A program made the position numbers and the translations under genes. The notes below the pieces were generated by a model that had not been told where the DNA came from, did no database searches, and worked only from the letters and a program-made list of their open reading frames with translations. Positions 1 to 11,640 of a stretch of DNA of 64,000 nucleotides are shown here, piece after piece (positions within the stretch are counted from its first letter, which is position 1; each line of letters starts with the position of its first letter). This DNA is from Takakia lepidozioides. Taxonomy: Eukaryota > Streptophyta > Takakiopsida > Takakiales > Takakiaceae. The stretch lies in the NCBI GenBank assembly GCA_030704615.1, contig CM060733.1, positions 10,478,001 through 10,542,000 on the forward strand, in the 5' to 3' direction.

Positions 1-429
1 GCAGGCAGAGATAGGCAGGGGGGCAGATGTGTCTGCAGGAGCTACAGTGGAGCTCTGACAGTACCGCAAGGATTAGTTGGGGTGCAAGAGATGGGGAGGG
101 AGGTTAGGCAGGGAGAGAGAGAGAGAAGACAACTTTTCCTCGGTGGTGGAAGTTGTGGACCCACAGCAAACCGTTTGTCGTCGAAAGAACAGCCAGCAGA
201 CAGTGAGCGAAGGAGCTGGGTCTGGGAAGTGAAAGATGTACTCAAGGACAGAATAGATGGGCTGTAAAGATGAGGAGAGGGAGAGAGTGTAACTACAGAG
301 GGACGAGTTATTGCACAACTCGAGCATGGAGATGATTTGTAACCCATTTGTAATGAGAGTAAGAGAAAAGAGAGGAAGTTGAACGGCCTGTGAGAGAGAG
401 AGAGAGAGGTCAGGACTAGGACGAAGGAG

Positions 430-1873
430 AGAATAGAACTTGTACCGCTGAAAGAAGAGGTAAAGTGGTCTGGCCCCCTCCATTCGCAGGAACATATTCG
501 ACGGTGAATACACCGCGCCCTCCGACGACAATTTGTTGACCATTTGGAAGCTGTTGATTGCTGGCATACCACCGACCCGCTTGCAATGGCGTGCCTGTCT
601 CAACCCAATCGCAGTTGCCATCTGATGCGCAAGGCTCGAAAGTCCGAATCTGTACCGGGCAAGCGATTACATTGTACATACAGCATTAAATTCAAAGTCG
701 AAAGAACATTAAAGCAACAATTTCACCTCATCCACTCAAGGTCCTATCCTATATGAGATTACGTCCAGTGGAGGCACAGAAGGCCATGAAGAAGAAGAGA
801 GTGACGGAAGATAATTTAATTCCTTGGAAAGCCTCAAGTACTTCTATATGTGTCTAAACAACCAAGCTGAAGATCGCTGGGAAGAGAAGGAAGGGAGAGA
901 GAAAGGAATCACCTTCGCATTTCCATCTGCGTCTCCGCCTGTTTGCACGAGAGTTCCATCATTAGCAAACTGCCCTGACGAACACCAAGTGTCTGTGAAG
1001 ATGAACAATGGCCTGATATTGTTTGAACCAGGTGTATAAATGGCAGAATGCGCTGTGCAATCATGCGTGGACGCCTGATGAATTTAACAGCCATGTACAT
1101 CATTAATAAATTGATGAGTGAAGAGGCAACGACATCCTTGAACATGCAGTATGATTCTAGCCTACACCACTACAACATTTCACATACATAGTCTAAAGAG
1201 GGACTGAATCATATCAAGAGTGAACACCAATCGACTACGAAAATGTGATACAAGAATTTAATTGAGGCCTACTGTCTTAAATGGAACGGTGCATGTTCGG
1301 GTGTAGACATGGTCGCAAAGAAAATTCTAGATCAATCCAATAAACTGTTCCAAGCTATCTGAATGCTGCTACAGGTAACACTGGGAAGTAGGCCTTACAG
1401 CAAGGTTAGAAAATACTACTGTTCACGAACTACTACTACGCCAAAAGAGAGGCAGGAGAAGCTACATTATGAATGCAGCTAGGAATTCGTGGGGACGTAA
1501 CCACAGTGATGCTTCAGTTTACGGAGCTTCCCATCTGGATACCAAACTTCCCACACGTTTCGGGCGAGCTTTTTCTATTGGAGAGAGAAGACATTGAGGA
1601 AAAGGTGGCAGGAAAGAAAGAGAGAGAGAGGGGGAGAGAGCTCACCCTGTCCGCAGGATTGTCGCGGCATACTCCATTATTCAATGGGAGCTGAGAGGGT
1701 CCGATATTGGTTCTGTCGAGCAACACGACGGTGTCATAGTGAGTGACTGCTGTGTGCATTGAGGAAATCCCCGCATTCGCAACAACCACCTCCCATGAAC
1801 CTTGTGCATCCACTTGAAGCGTACCTAACACCAACAGAGCCAGCAACTCGAGAGCTAAAAGTCTGAAAGTCAC
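430..1873 (-). CDS. Glyoxal oxidase-like (galactose oxidase family) gene, 5' part, runs off the left edge
   Basis: Three exons of a secreted copper-radical oxidase read on the minus strand: 1873-1646, 1074-913 and 649 to about 443. Exon 1 encodes a hydrophobic signal-peptide-like leader and then the family's N-terminal block (SWEVVVANAGISSMH, VVLLDRTNIGPS). Exon 2 carries DCTAHS and FTDTWCSSG followed by LVQTGGD. Exon 3 carries FEPC..DW, RWYASNQQLPNGQ and VVGGRG. These are characteristic of plant glyoxal oxidase-like proteins, which oxidise aldehydes to acids with release of hydrogen peroxide at the cell surface or wall (family knowledge). Both junctions between the three exons are phase 0 with GT-AG ends. 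The remaining roughly 400 residues, including the copper-ligand C-terminus, would lie beyond the window. No in-frame ATG precedes the leader: the frame opens after a TAG with GTG at 1873, so an upstream mini-exon or a start-codon change is likely. Confidence 0.82.
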
Positions 1874-2125
1874 CCCTAATCCATGACTACTCTCCTGCTA
1901 CCTCTTCCTCTTCCACTCTCCCTCTCACTCTCAGGCCCTAATTATTGTCTGTAAAGCACGAACTTCTGTATCCTCAATCTCTGGGTGACTGCTGTCGACA
2001 AATCCCTCCTCGTCCTCTCTATCTCACTCTAGATCTTCGTCCACAGGCTCTTAATTCCTATTGTACCTTTGCCTTCAACTCTCCACGCTGAGAACTGGCT
2101 CACTGAGCGCCTCTGGACGCCCTGC

Positions 2126-2135
2126 TATAAAAAGG
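2126..2135 (+). promoter_or_regulatory. TATA-box-like TATAAAAAGG
   Basis: A good TATA match followed by a C/T-rich leader. It lies about 170 bases upstream of the degenerate reading frame that begins with ATG at 2303. It may be the core promoter of that decayed unit. No transcript evidence is available. Confidence 0.35.
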
Positions 2136-2302
2136 CCCTGCGCCCCCCCAGGGCCCGCAGGTGTGGCCCCAGTCCCGACGAACGACGACGACCACCCCCA
2201 CGGCTTCGTCCACCCTACCTCACTGCTAGACCTCGTACCAGACTGGCTAACCTAGCCTAAATACATCAACCTTTCCTCCTTTCCTGCCTTCCTTCCTTAA
2301 CT

Positions 2303-2875
2303 ATGGAAGAATTTTGCTCTTACTTCGACCCTTCTGACTGGAAGAACAGAGATCCAAATGACAGCCCAAATCCCTCCCATAAAAACAAGAGAAATCTTGT
2401 GTTACTTACATCTCCCCCTCGTCTCTGCAGCCTTTCTGTTTATGGCCACCAGTCCATTCTACGTTATCTTTGCTAAACGCCAAAAAACTGGTGTGGGCAT
2501 TGATCCCAGAAGCAACCCAAGAGCAGCCTCAAGTGGGTCCACTCCAACAGCTTCCCTCACAGTTTGGGAGTCTCTAGTGGGCCATCCTTGCCCTCACATA
2601 CAATCTTGTTGGGAATGTCCCTAAGAATTTTCATCCCGACATAGCATCCCAAGTTGAGTCTCAGTTTTAGTACACACATTCTAGTGGGACTGTGGCATGA
2701 GAAGAAGGTCATGAGCTGGTTTTGCAACGTCGGTAGTTGGGTTAACCACAGGTGGATGAATGTGTTGAAAATGAGAAAAATGTGAGGGGGTTCTTGTCAG
2801 ATAATCATACATCAATGCCAGTCACAGATTAGGTCCATCCACCCAAAATACCGACCCAACAACAGAAGGTAAATA
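2303..2875 (+). pseudogene. Degenerate unidentified reading frame
   Basis: An ATG at 2303 opens a 57-codon frame ending at 2476. A one-base shift then gives a second frame that stays protein-like to about 2875 but is broken by repeated TAG, TGA and TAA codons. The interrupted segment reads like a gag or ORF1-type retroelement protein rather than random sequence, but I do not recognise a domain. Most stops could derive from CAG or CGA by C-to-T change, which fits decay of a methylated element. Confidence 0.3.
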
Positions 2876-4493
2876 GTCCAAAATGGGAGAGGGTGGGGTG
2901 GGGCCAGCCTAGGCCGGTTATAGCCCGGAGACAGGCCAGACGTTGACCGGTGACGTGGCAGGCCTGGCGGCGCCAGGCCAGGCCGAGTCCACCTCTGCAA
3001 ACTGGCTTGCACGTTTATACTGGAGCTTCATCTTGTGGGCCCATGACAACCCATCTCTTCTAATTTGCAATTAGAAGCTGCTAATCCCTCTTTGTTGTAG
3101 AGGGAGTAAAGGAAGGTGGGTTTAAGGCCGCTAGGGAAGGGACCCACGGAAAGTGTACCGTTGCTGCGACGGTCAGGAGTCACATGCACACTGTCAATAT
3201 TCTTTCAGGAATGATATGAAGGAGGACCACCCAGGGGACGGAAAGGCAACGTCCAGGAAGCTTCAGAATGTCCAAAAGGAATGGGGATGAGCTACAATAT
3301 ACACAAACACGCCTGCAGCTAGCCACATTTTTGTCCCATGTGACGTATGGGGAAGGTTCAACCTACAATAACAAGCTGATCATGTTCTCGGAAGATCAGG
3401 GTGACATGAAGCGGTAGGAGGGTTCGCCAACCTCCATAGTACGGGCTGACGGGATTCAGAATGGTGTGGTATTGATATCGCAGCGGTTGGATTGCCATAA
3501 AGACAGCTACGACTCGCATGTCTAGTATATTGCGACTCTCACTCTCCGTAAATAGCCTGTGCAGGTGTCTTTGTTCACCTACTGTCAATCATTTTATTAT
3601 ATGCCAGCCGTGCACCAATTGTTTTATTATATTTTTGCGCCTTACTTTTGCGATCTCAAAAGCAAAGTCAAGATCAGAGCCACCTACAGTGCAGGCTGCG
3701 TGATTCTTGCTGTCGCAAATCCAGGACCGACAGCCACAGTCATCCATCCCAATAAGGGATTACTGGGAAGGTGCATGTAGTAGTATTCACGTAGAAAGCC
3801 TGTGAACAAAAGTCCACCTGAACCTCTTTGTAATGAGGCGAGAGCATTTAAAGAAGAATGACATTATGTGTTATTTCATTCAATACTTGATTGGGAATGC
3901 GTGACATTCTGGTCAACATCCCGGCCGCCTGAGTCAAACCTTTCAGAGAGCCTGGTGTGTATAGTCCATGGTACCTTATGTTGGAAAGCAGCATGTGGGT
4001 TATGTTAAAGGGGGTCGAAGGCTCTATAAAACAGTCCTCTCAATTTAAGTATTTTTGGACCCGTGAAAGTTAGCCCTGTCTAGACGAATGTTCAGATCTT
4101 GTGTTTCTCGGATCTTGCTCATCCAATTTACAGGCAAGTACGGCAACCTCGGCCTACGGCATCTATTTTGTGTCAAATTCCTCCAGAGAACATGGGTCTA
4201 GTAATAAGCACTTCCAAACGCCTGGCAAACGTCATATTCAGTGCTTCATTAGATGCTAGCTATCATGTACTTTCTCACGAAATGTTGCCTGTGAGCACCA
4301 TGCAAATCCTAAGCATGTAGGCAGTCATAAGGCAGTGATTACTTGCTGATAGCGATAAATGGAATAATTAAGTACGACCTCATCCTATTCCACAACAGAA
4401 ATGTGGCGACACACGAATAGTATTCCCACTGGTCTTAGGGAGGTTCTAGAAACGTCCAGCTTCCTCCGTGCTTGAAGACTGCAGTTCGAACTG
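2876..4493. other. Spacer without a recognisable gene
   Basis: Short open frames occur on both strands but none shows a domain, a splice pattern or a coding-like composition. There is a GGCC-rich patch near 2900-2980. Confidence 0.5.
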
Positions 4494-5623
4494 CAGTTGA
4501 GCAGTTGTTGGCATTGCCAGCCTCAAAGTTGTGTACATGTCAACGCGTCTCCTGAGGTACGATTGGCATCACCGTATTATATAAGTTTGCCTTTAAAAGC
4601 TTTACACTGCATGATACAAGTTTGTTTCAACTTGCTAAACGATAAGTAAACTACACTACTTGGAATGTGTGCAGCTTGCGAGGAACACAATTCAAATATT
4701 CTGGATATGATGTTGTTTCATGTTGATGTGATCCAAATGAGCAGGAAAATTAATATTAAGTATTTGTTTTACAACATTGCTCGATTCCTATTCTCAATAG
4801 TCCTGAAAGAGACTTAGAATGAAATCTTCTTTGAAAACATTCATGGCACTGTCAAGAGTTGTAGAAGAACATTGGGTTGGCAATCCGCTCCATTCAACTG
4901 ATGTACTACTGCTTGTACTATGACATCTGTTGCTGCGATCCAGTACAGGGATAAAATTAACACCATGTGCAAAGCCGGTGCTCAATACACAACATGAGAT
5001 GACGACACCAATTTTGTAAGTAAAATTCGCTAGATTCAGATATTGATCCAGTTGTGAAGAGCGAGCTCAGTGAGTCGTGAACTAGTATATAAAAACTCAT
5101 TCATGTCTACTAGTCTGGTGGCCGCGATGTCAAATAACGGATGAAGACACATGTATACCTTTGGATGAATATGTCTATGCATTAATACTTACCTTTCCAT
5201 GGTAGGAGAGAATGTACTTTGTACAGACGTGCTCAAGACTGCGCCCTCCATGGCATCTGATAAGAGACAAAACTCCTACGTGATGGCCAGCTTTGTTGGG
5301 ACTGGTGCTGATTTCCCATCCTCCCATTCTTATATCTCTGTCTTGACAGCTTGTAATATGACTATAGATACCAGATCCCGCTTTGAATCGTACTGGTCTG
5401 GTCGGACTCACATTGGTTGAAGGAAATGGAACACTATCACTCAAGGACCCACCTTCGTTGAAGCTCCTGCGCCCTAGTCCTAATTTGATGCACATATAGG
5501 TGGGAGCTGGAGTCTTCTTTCGGTTCCTGGCTGAGACCAATGCCAGATGTTCCTCCGCTGTCAAAGTCAGAGCAAGTCTAGATATGGAGGAGACACAAAT
5601 CACAACATCCTGAATTGCTATCT
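4494..5623. repeat. Left copy of a 1.13 kb near-identical duplication next to an assembly gap
   Basis: This segment matches 6124-7252 base for base as far as I can follow it, apart from one missing A near 5574 versus 7194. It abuts the run of Ns. On the minus strand it contains two protein-like frames. One (5603-5175) ends at a strong donor context, AAAG|GTAAGT. The other (4985-4794) ends with a stop. They may be exons of one unrecognised gene, but the reading phases do not join cleanly. Overlapping contig ends left unmerged by scaffolding are the likeliest cause of the duplication. Confidence 0.7.
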
Positions 5624-6123
5624 NNNNNNNNNNNNNNNNNNNNNNNNNNNNNNNNNNNNNNNNNNNNNNNNNNNNNNNNNNNNNNNNNNNNNNNNNNNNN
5701 NNNNNNNNNNNNNNNNNNNNNNNNNNNNNNNNNNNNNNNNNNNNNNNNNNNNNNNNNNNNNNNNNNNNNNNNNNNNNNNNNNNNNNNNNNNNNNNNNNNN
5801 NNNNNNNNNNNNNNNNNNNNNNNNNNNNNNNNNNNNNNNNNNNNNNNNNNNNNNNNNNNNNNNNNNNNNNNNNNNNNNNNNNNNNNNNNNNNNNNNNNNN
5901 NNNNNNNNNNNNNNNNNNNNNNNNNNNNNNNNNNNNNNNNNNNNNNNNNNNNNNNNNNNNNNNNNNNNNNNNNNNNNNNNNNNNNNNNNNNNNNNNNNNN
6001 NNNNNNNNNNNNNNNNNNNNNNNNNNNNNNNNNNNNNNNNNNNNNNNNNNNNNNNNNNNNNNNNNNNNNNNNNNNNNNNNNNNNNNNNNNNNNNNNNNNN
6101 NNNNNNNNNNNNNNNNNNNNNNN
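5624..6123. other. Assembly gap of exactly 500 N
   Basis: The run is 500 undetermined bases, a conventional fixed-size placeholder. The true gap length is therefore unknown and may be zero or negative, given the matching flanks. Confidence 0.97.
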
Positions 6124-7252
6124 CAGTTGAGCAGTTGTTGGCATTGCCAGCCTCAAAGTTGTGTACATGTCAACGCGTCTCCTGAGGTACGATTGGCATC
6201 ACCGTATTATATAAGTTTGCCTTTAAAAGCTTTACACTGCATGATACAAGTTTGTTTCAACTTGCTAAACGATAAGTAAACTACACTACTTGGAATGTGT
6301 GCAGCTTGCGAGGAACACAATTCAAATATTCTGGATATGATGTTGTTTCATGTTGATGTGATCCAAATGAGCAGGAAAATTAATATTAAGTATTTGTTTT
6401 ACAACATTGCTCGATTCCTATTCTCAATAGTCCTGAAAGAGACTTAGAATGAAATCTTCTTTGAAAACATTCATGGCACTGTCAAGAGTTGTAGAAGAAC
6501 ATTGGGTTGGCAATCCGCTCCATTCAACTGATGTACTACTGCTTGTACTATGACATCTGTTGCTGCGATCCAGTACAGGGATAAAATTAACACCATGTGC
6601 AAAGCCGGTGCTCAATACACAACATGAGATGACGACACCAATTTTGTAAGTAAAATTCGCTAGATTCAGATATTGATCCAGTTGTGAAGAGCGAGCTCAG
6701 TGAGTCGTGAACTAGTATATAAAAACTCATTCATGTCTACTAGTCTGGTGGCCGCGATGTCAAATAACGGATGAAGACACATGTATACCTTTGGATGAAT
6801 ATGTCTATGCATTAATACTTACCTTTCCATGGTAGGAGAGAATGTACTTTGTACAGACGTGCTCAAGACTGCGCCCTCCATGGCATCTGATAAGAGACAA
6901 AACTCCTACGTGATGGCCAGCTTTGTTGGGACTGGTGCTGATTTCCCATCCTCCCATTCTTATATCTCTGTCTTGACAGCTTGTAATATGACTATAGATA
7001 CCAGATCCCGCTTTGAATCGTACTGGTCTGGTCGGACTCACATTGGTTGAAGGAAATGGAACACTATCACTCAAGGACCCACCTTCGTTGAAGCTCCTGC
7101 GCCCTAGTCCTAATTTGATGCACATATAGGTGGGAGCTGGAGTCTTCTTTCGGTTCCTGGCTGAGACCAATGCCAGATGTTCCTCCGCTGTCAAGTCAGA
7201 GCAAGTCTAGATATGGAGGAGACACAAATCACAACATCCTGAATTGCTATCT
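6124..7252. repeat. Right copy of the 1.13 kb duplication flanking the gap
   Basis: Same content as 4494-5623, offset by 1630 bases, with one single-base deletion near 7194. After about 7252 the sequence continues into unique DNA, whereas the left copy is cut by the gap. Confidence 0.7.
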
Positions 7253-9057
7253 TAAACAAACTGCTGGTGCAGCTCTTAATCTATAGCAAGAAAAATCTGC
7301 AATCCAGTCTGGCTCACTCAAGAACAGCGACAAATTAAACCAGAAGATATATGGGATGGCGTAGGGGGAGGAAGGATGGCCGGTGCGTTGTTGTAGTTAG
7401 TTAATATATAGCCAAATCCTCGTCGAAGTATATACTTTGATCGCCTCATTTCAACCCATTCTGCGACGACGTCCAGGACACTTCTCAAATCGTATCACCG
7501 TGTTTGTCTGAGAAAAATGTGCTGAAGCCCCTGCTAATTATTCTCCGGACCCAAAATTAGCTGATCAGTCATCACATCGAATATGATGTCGGAGACAAGC
7601 AGGACCGACTCTTGATGCTGTTTGGTTTCTTCTGCATCCTCTCATACACAGTGCCAAAATGTGCAACAGGAAGTTGTAGTAAAGTCTAGGTCACAGAGAA
7701 ACAGAAAAATCAAAAGACAACGAAATAATCTCAAATCAAGCTGCAAGCAAGAGTACTAAACTGGGCAGGAGACTCGGACTACTTCTATAACTAGTCATCT
7801 GCTGTCGGGCCGAGAGCATTACACTGCTAACCTGTGTACGACTAGTCTGAATCGGACGGCGATCGATACTCTCCAACGGCGTTCAGTTTTCAGATGCAAG
7901 AAGCTACGTGTTTTTCAATTGTCTTGAATTCATAAAATTCAAACCCCCTAGTGTTTGCCGCCTAGAAAATTACCACAAATTCAACCAAGAAAGGGGACAG
8001 AGCCTGCTATCTTACTATAAATTTATATCAAAACTGAGAGTAGTTTTACAGATTTCAATGCTTAAGATGTTAGGAAAGCTGCATGTTTCTTTCAAGCTCT
8101 ATCTCAAGACTCTTACAGTAGAAACTTGCAGATCTTTGATTGTTTAGATGCAGTCCTCCCCCTTTTGTTTCCTGAGGGTCTCTAAAACAACAGCAAACAT
8201 ATCTAAAGCACAACCACTGTGACACCAACAAGCTTCCAGGCTCCATGCAGCCCTCTCTTTAAAAGCTTGAGAACTTGGACCTGGGAGAACACTCCTGCTG
8301 CGATCAGATTTCGTAATATTCTAGCCTGCTGCTCTGGGAATATCAACTATGGTATCCTCAGGCATAGATAACACCATCTCCAATCTGCATAGGCCCATTC
8401 GTAAGTGTTCAATGACAGAGACAAAAAACTGCCTGCCAAGGATATGGGTAAAACTTTGTGATGGACTGATCGTCTGTAAACGGCACATCCATGAGGGGGG
8501 TACTGACTTGAACATAAGGCCTCAGTGCAGCAATTGACAACAATGATTGTTGACTTTGGTTGGACTATACCATCTCTACTGAAAACCTAACTGAAGATAG
8601 TAATGTGGTGCTCATGAGGAGTCCCCTCCCTCTCCAAGGCCGCTGAAAAAGACAGTAACTTAGAAACTGCGCACCCTTTTGTAGTCTGCTCATAAGTCAG
8701 CAGCCGCAGAACTGTGTTGATGAACAATCACCTTGGATGTCCAGCAGATCTCTGTCCATCTCCCTGTTTTCTAATGACTCCAATATTCAAATAGAGGCAA
8801 GAGTTGCATGGAACTTGGGAGCCCTCAATTCCTCCACACATTGCCCTAACACTGGATGTACCAAACCAACATTACAACTCTCCTCAGCAGAAGTTGACAA
8901 CACACTCAGAGCTCTTAGTATTTCAGCCAGTAGCAGAGAGCTTTCACTCTTTGTCAGAATATCCCTACCAGAGACAGTTCGGCCAAGCCTCTGCTGGTCT
9001 CTCCAGCTTCAGCTGACAACTGACAGGTCTCTCACACACGGCCACATCGGGAGCTCC
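7253..9057. other. Spacer without a recognisable gene
   Basis: Only short overlapping frames on both strands. The longest plus-strand frame (8737-9201, 154 codons) has no motif I recognise and partly overlaps the antisense of the uncertain gene beginning at 9058. Confidence 0.4.
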
Positions 9058-10267
9058 TCACGAGTCACAGGCACCAAAGGGTGGCCTGTCGGGACCACTG
9101 TACTCTGGAAGGGCGCCCATGCCTGGTCGGTGCATGTCTGGCCTCATCATGGGTGCAACATTAGCCAGCCAGCACCGAATGGCTGGCCGCGCACACCATA
9201 GCCCTTCCAAGCCCTCCTTGTGGCTGAGGGTAATGGGGCCTGCCTTTGAGGGCTTTGGCACAGGCCGAGCATCAAGAGTAGATTGGTCCTCCATACAACA
9301 TCCTGCCCAAATCCAGGGTCCCCTCGCAGACCTGCTTGCCCTCTTATTCCTCCCATGGGTGTGTACCATGTACCTGTTTCAACCATTTGCAGCAAATTTG
9401 AGCACTTTCAAGGAATAACTCAGCACAAATTTCACTTAAACGATTCCACGCTAGCTGCACTCATGTGTTAGTAATAATGCCCAGGTTTGAATGCCTGCAC
9501 AGATCCTTGCAACTTGACAAATCTTTCGTACAGTCGTTTCACAAAGAACTCGAACTCATACCAAGAAACCTACCAATTCATGAGTGCTGGCTTGGAGAGA
9601 ATATTGGTGATAGAGGGAGGTCCTCGCATCGGAAAATCAGGTCCATCCTCCCTCGAGCTTGCACTGCATCCCTGTGAACTTAGTCAATTTTCTTTACCCT
9701 CCTTTCTTGCCATCCATTCCTTTGAAAGTCGATCACATCCTTTAACATAATTCTGAGCCTGGATGATAGCTTCAGATTGTTGGACAGAATTTCCACTCTT
9801 TTGAAATACGCATCAATATGCTCCTCTTCCCTGGATGATCAATTATACGGCCAATGGTGCTCATCAATTTGAACAAAGCATGAGCCACATCCTCTTTATC
9901 TGGATTGTGATATACCCAATGCAAAGGGTGAGAGCTGCCAGAAGCCCCACCAGTAGCATGTGTAGGCATTGGGAAACTCTGCAGCATCTTCCCAGTCGTC
10001 CAGTTCCTTGGGCAGGACCTTCTCCAAGGCTGTCCAAGAGTCCTTCTTTATATCACCTGAAGGCTCAAAACCAGGAAGCTCAGCTCTTTTCACATCCTCT
10101 AGCTTTTGATCCACTGTCCGAGCTTTGTAAGCATTGTACATACAGGTCTGCAATTGTACCAGCAACATCTGTCTTGCAAGCAGCTTCTTTTTAGACTTCT
10201 TCTTTCTGCTCCCTCCCACTCTGCTGGCTTCTGGAGGAGCAATAAATGGGTTCACTGCATGCACCAA
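9058..10267 (-). CDS. Candidate multi-exon gene, product unknown
   Basis: The best exon is the minus-strand stretch from about 10250 to 9940. It follows an acceptor (GCATGCAG) and encodes a lysine-rich start (RKKKSKKKLLARQMLLVQLQ) and a charged, helix-prone region (VDQKLEDVKRAELPGFEP, ALEKVLPKELDDWEDAAEF). It then reaches a possible donor TACTG|GTGGGG. A further coding-like segment lies at 9987-9772. A GC-richer terminal frame at 9369-9058 ends in a Met/Pro/Arg-rich tail (MMRPDMHRPGMG), a composition seen in some RNA-processing factors. I could not join the pieces with certainty and I do not recognise the family. The 5' end was not found. Confidence 0.35.
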
Positions 10268-10299
10268 TATTAGGCCTACTTGCTCATAGACTTATCATG

Positions 10300-11475
10300 C
10301 ATAATTGCAAAACCTACAGTATGTATGGACGATGATATTCTCCCGGGAGCTCTGGATGCAGGCCTTTCCGCTCATCTGCAGGTCCATCTGAAGCTGATAG
10401 ATGAATCGATGGATTCATTTACCGATCAATCTGTGACTTGCAGCCAGTCTTCGACTATTTAAGCCTAAGCTTAGTGCCCTAAGGCCTGCTTACTTGGCTG
10501 CTAACACCCTACCTCGTTTCTCTTCTTAAAACCACTCATACTCGCACTCCATATGCCGGCTCATCACATACACTAATGCTAATTGACATTAAATAGCCGC
10601 CGCTACACCCGGTCACAAATGTGCACTTCTTCTGTGCGACCATTAAGCTGCATAGAAAGACTCAAACAATAGCAAACAACGATGGGAGGAGAGGATCTGT
10701 CTCTTTACCTAGGGCAGACGCCTCCATAATATTGACGTGGAAAGAGCACAGGCGACAACGGGAGAGAGCACGCAAGATCACACCCATGCACACTTGCATG
10801 CATGCATTCGAGCGTGCTCTCTCTCGTTGTCACCCTGGTCACTTTAGAAGGAGATGATATCTGACCACTGATCCTCTGCACCAGGGTATAATTAGCATCT
10901 CCACGTCTTATTGGGCCCCCTTGCGCCAACGACGGACACAACCCATAACCGAAATAGCATACAAACTGGAGAGGAAACTGTGAAAAAAATTTCGAGCATT
11001 ACAACACCCATTACATCCCAACTGTACAGACACTCTGCAAATTGAATCACATCTTTCCTTCCTCTTCCCACTTCCTCTAGCATCTAGGGAAAACTTACCC
11101 CTGAATCTTGTAGGTACCAAGTCAAGCAACCAGATTTAAAACCTTTTTTACAACTGGAAAATTGGAGTTGGAGAGACATGGGCAGGAATAATTTGTGACG
11201 ACAAACCTAAAACGAAGTTCTGCCCTAACAGGTCAACCTATGACCTAAGTGAACTCCCTCAAAAAGTTTCCAAACAATATGTAAGAAACAGTGTTTTGCC
11301 AGTTACAAACACAATATCTCTTCTTGAGACTACCCTTCTAGATCTGACAAGCACAACAACAAGACCTGATTATTCTTTGGTGTGGAAGAAATGTGAAGGA
11401 ATCTGGATACAGTTACAATACACCCACCTTTCAAAAAATCTCACCTCCATGCTAAGCTCCCCTTCACTTATTCCG
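10300..11475. other. Spacer without a recognisable gene
   Basis: Short frames only, with no domain or repeat signal that I can identify. Confidence 0.45.
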
Positions 11476-11479
11476 CCCA

Positions 11480-11640
11480 TGAATCTTTGCTGATCTTATG
11501 CATTGGCCTATGGGTCTGGGGTCAATTGATCCCTTGTGGTTTCGTCCCCCTTCAGGCTGGGCTCTTTCCCATGTATGCCTCGCTCAGAAAACAAGAGGGT
11601 TAGATTTCCCCCCTCGTAGCAACAAACAAACAAACAAATC
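11480..11640 (+). repeat. tRNA-derived SINE-like element with CAAA tail
   Basis: A B-box-like GGGTCAATTGATCCC near 11518-11534 is followed by a C/T-rich body ending in a (CAAA)n-like tail near 11622-11638. The body layout (CCCTTC..GGCTCTTTCCCATG, then AAGCC/GCCTCG, then a CCTCTC-like block) parallels the elements at 42.56 and 43.43 kb. They may belong to one diverged family. Confidence 0.5.

Noticed and set aside
42-621. Two long minus-strand frames near the left edge
   Set aside because: They are off-frame readings across the glyoxal oxidase exon and its CT-rich intron; only the frame at 649-443 carries family motifs.
8737-9201. 154-codon plus-strand frame
   Set aside because: Overlaps the better-supported minus-strand candidate exons and has no motif.
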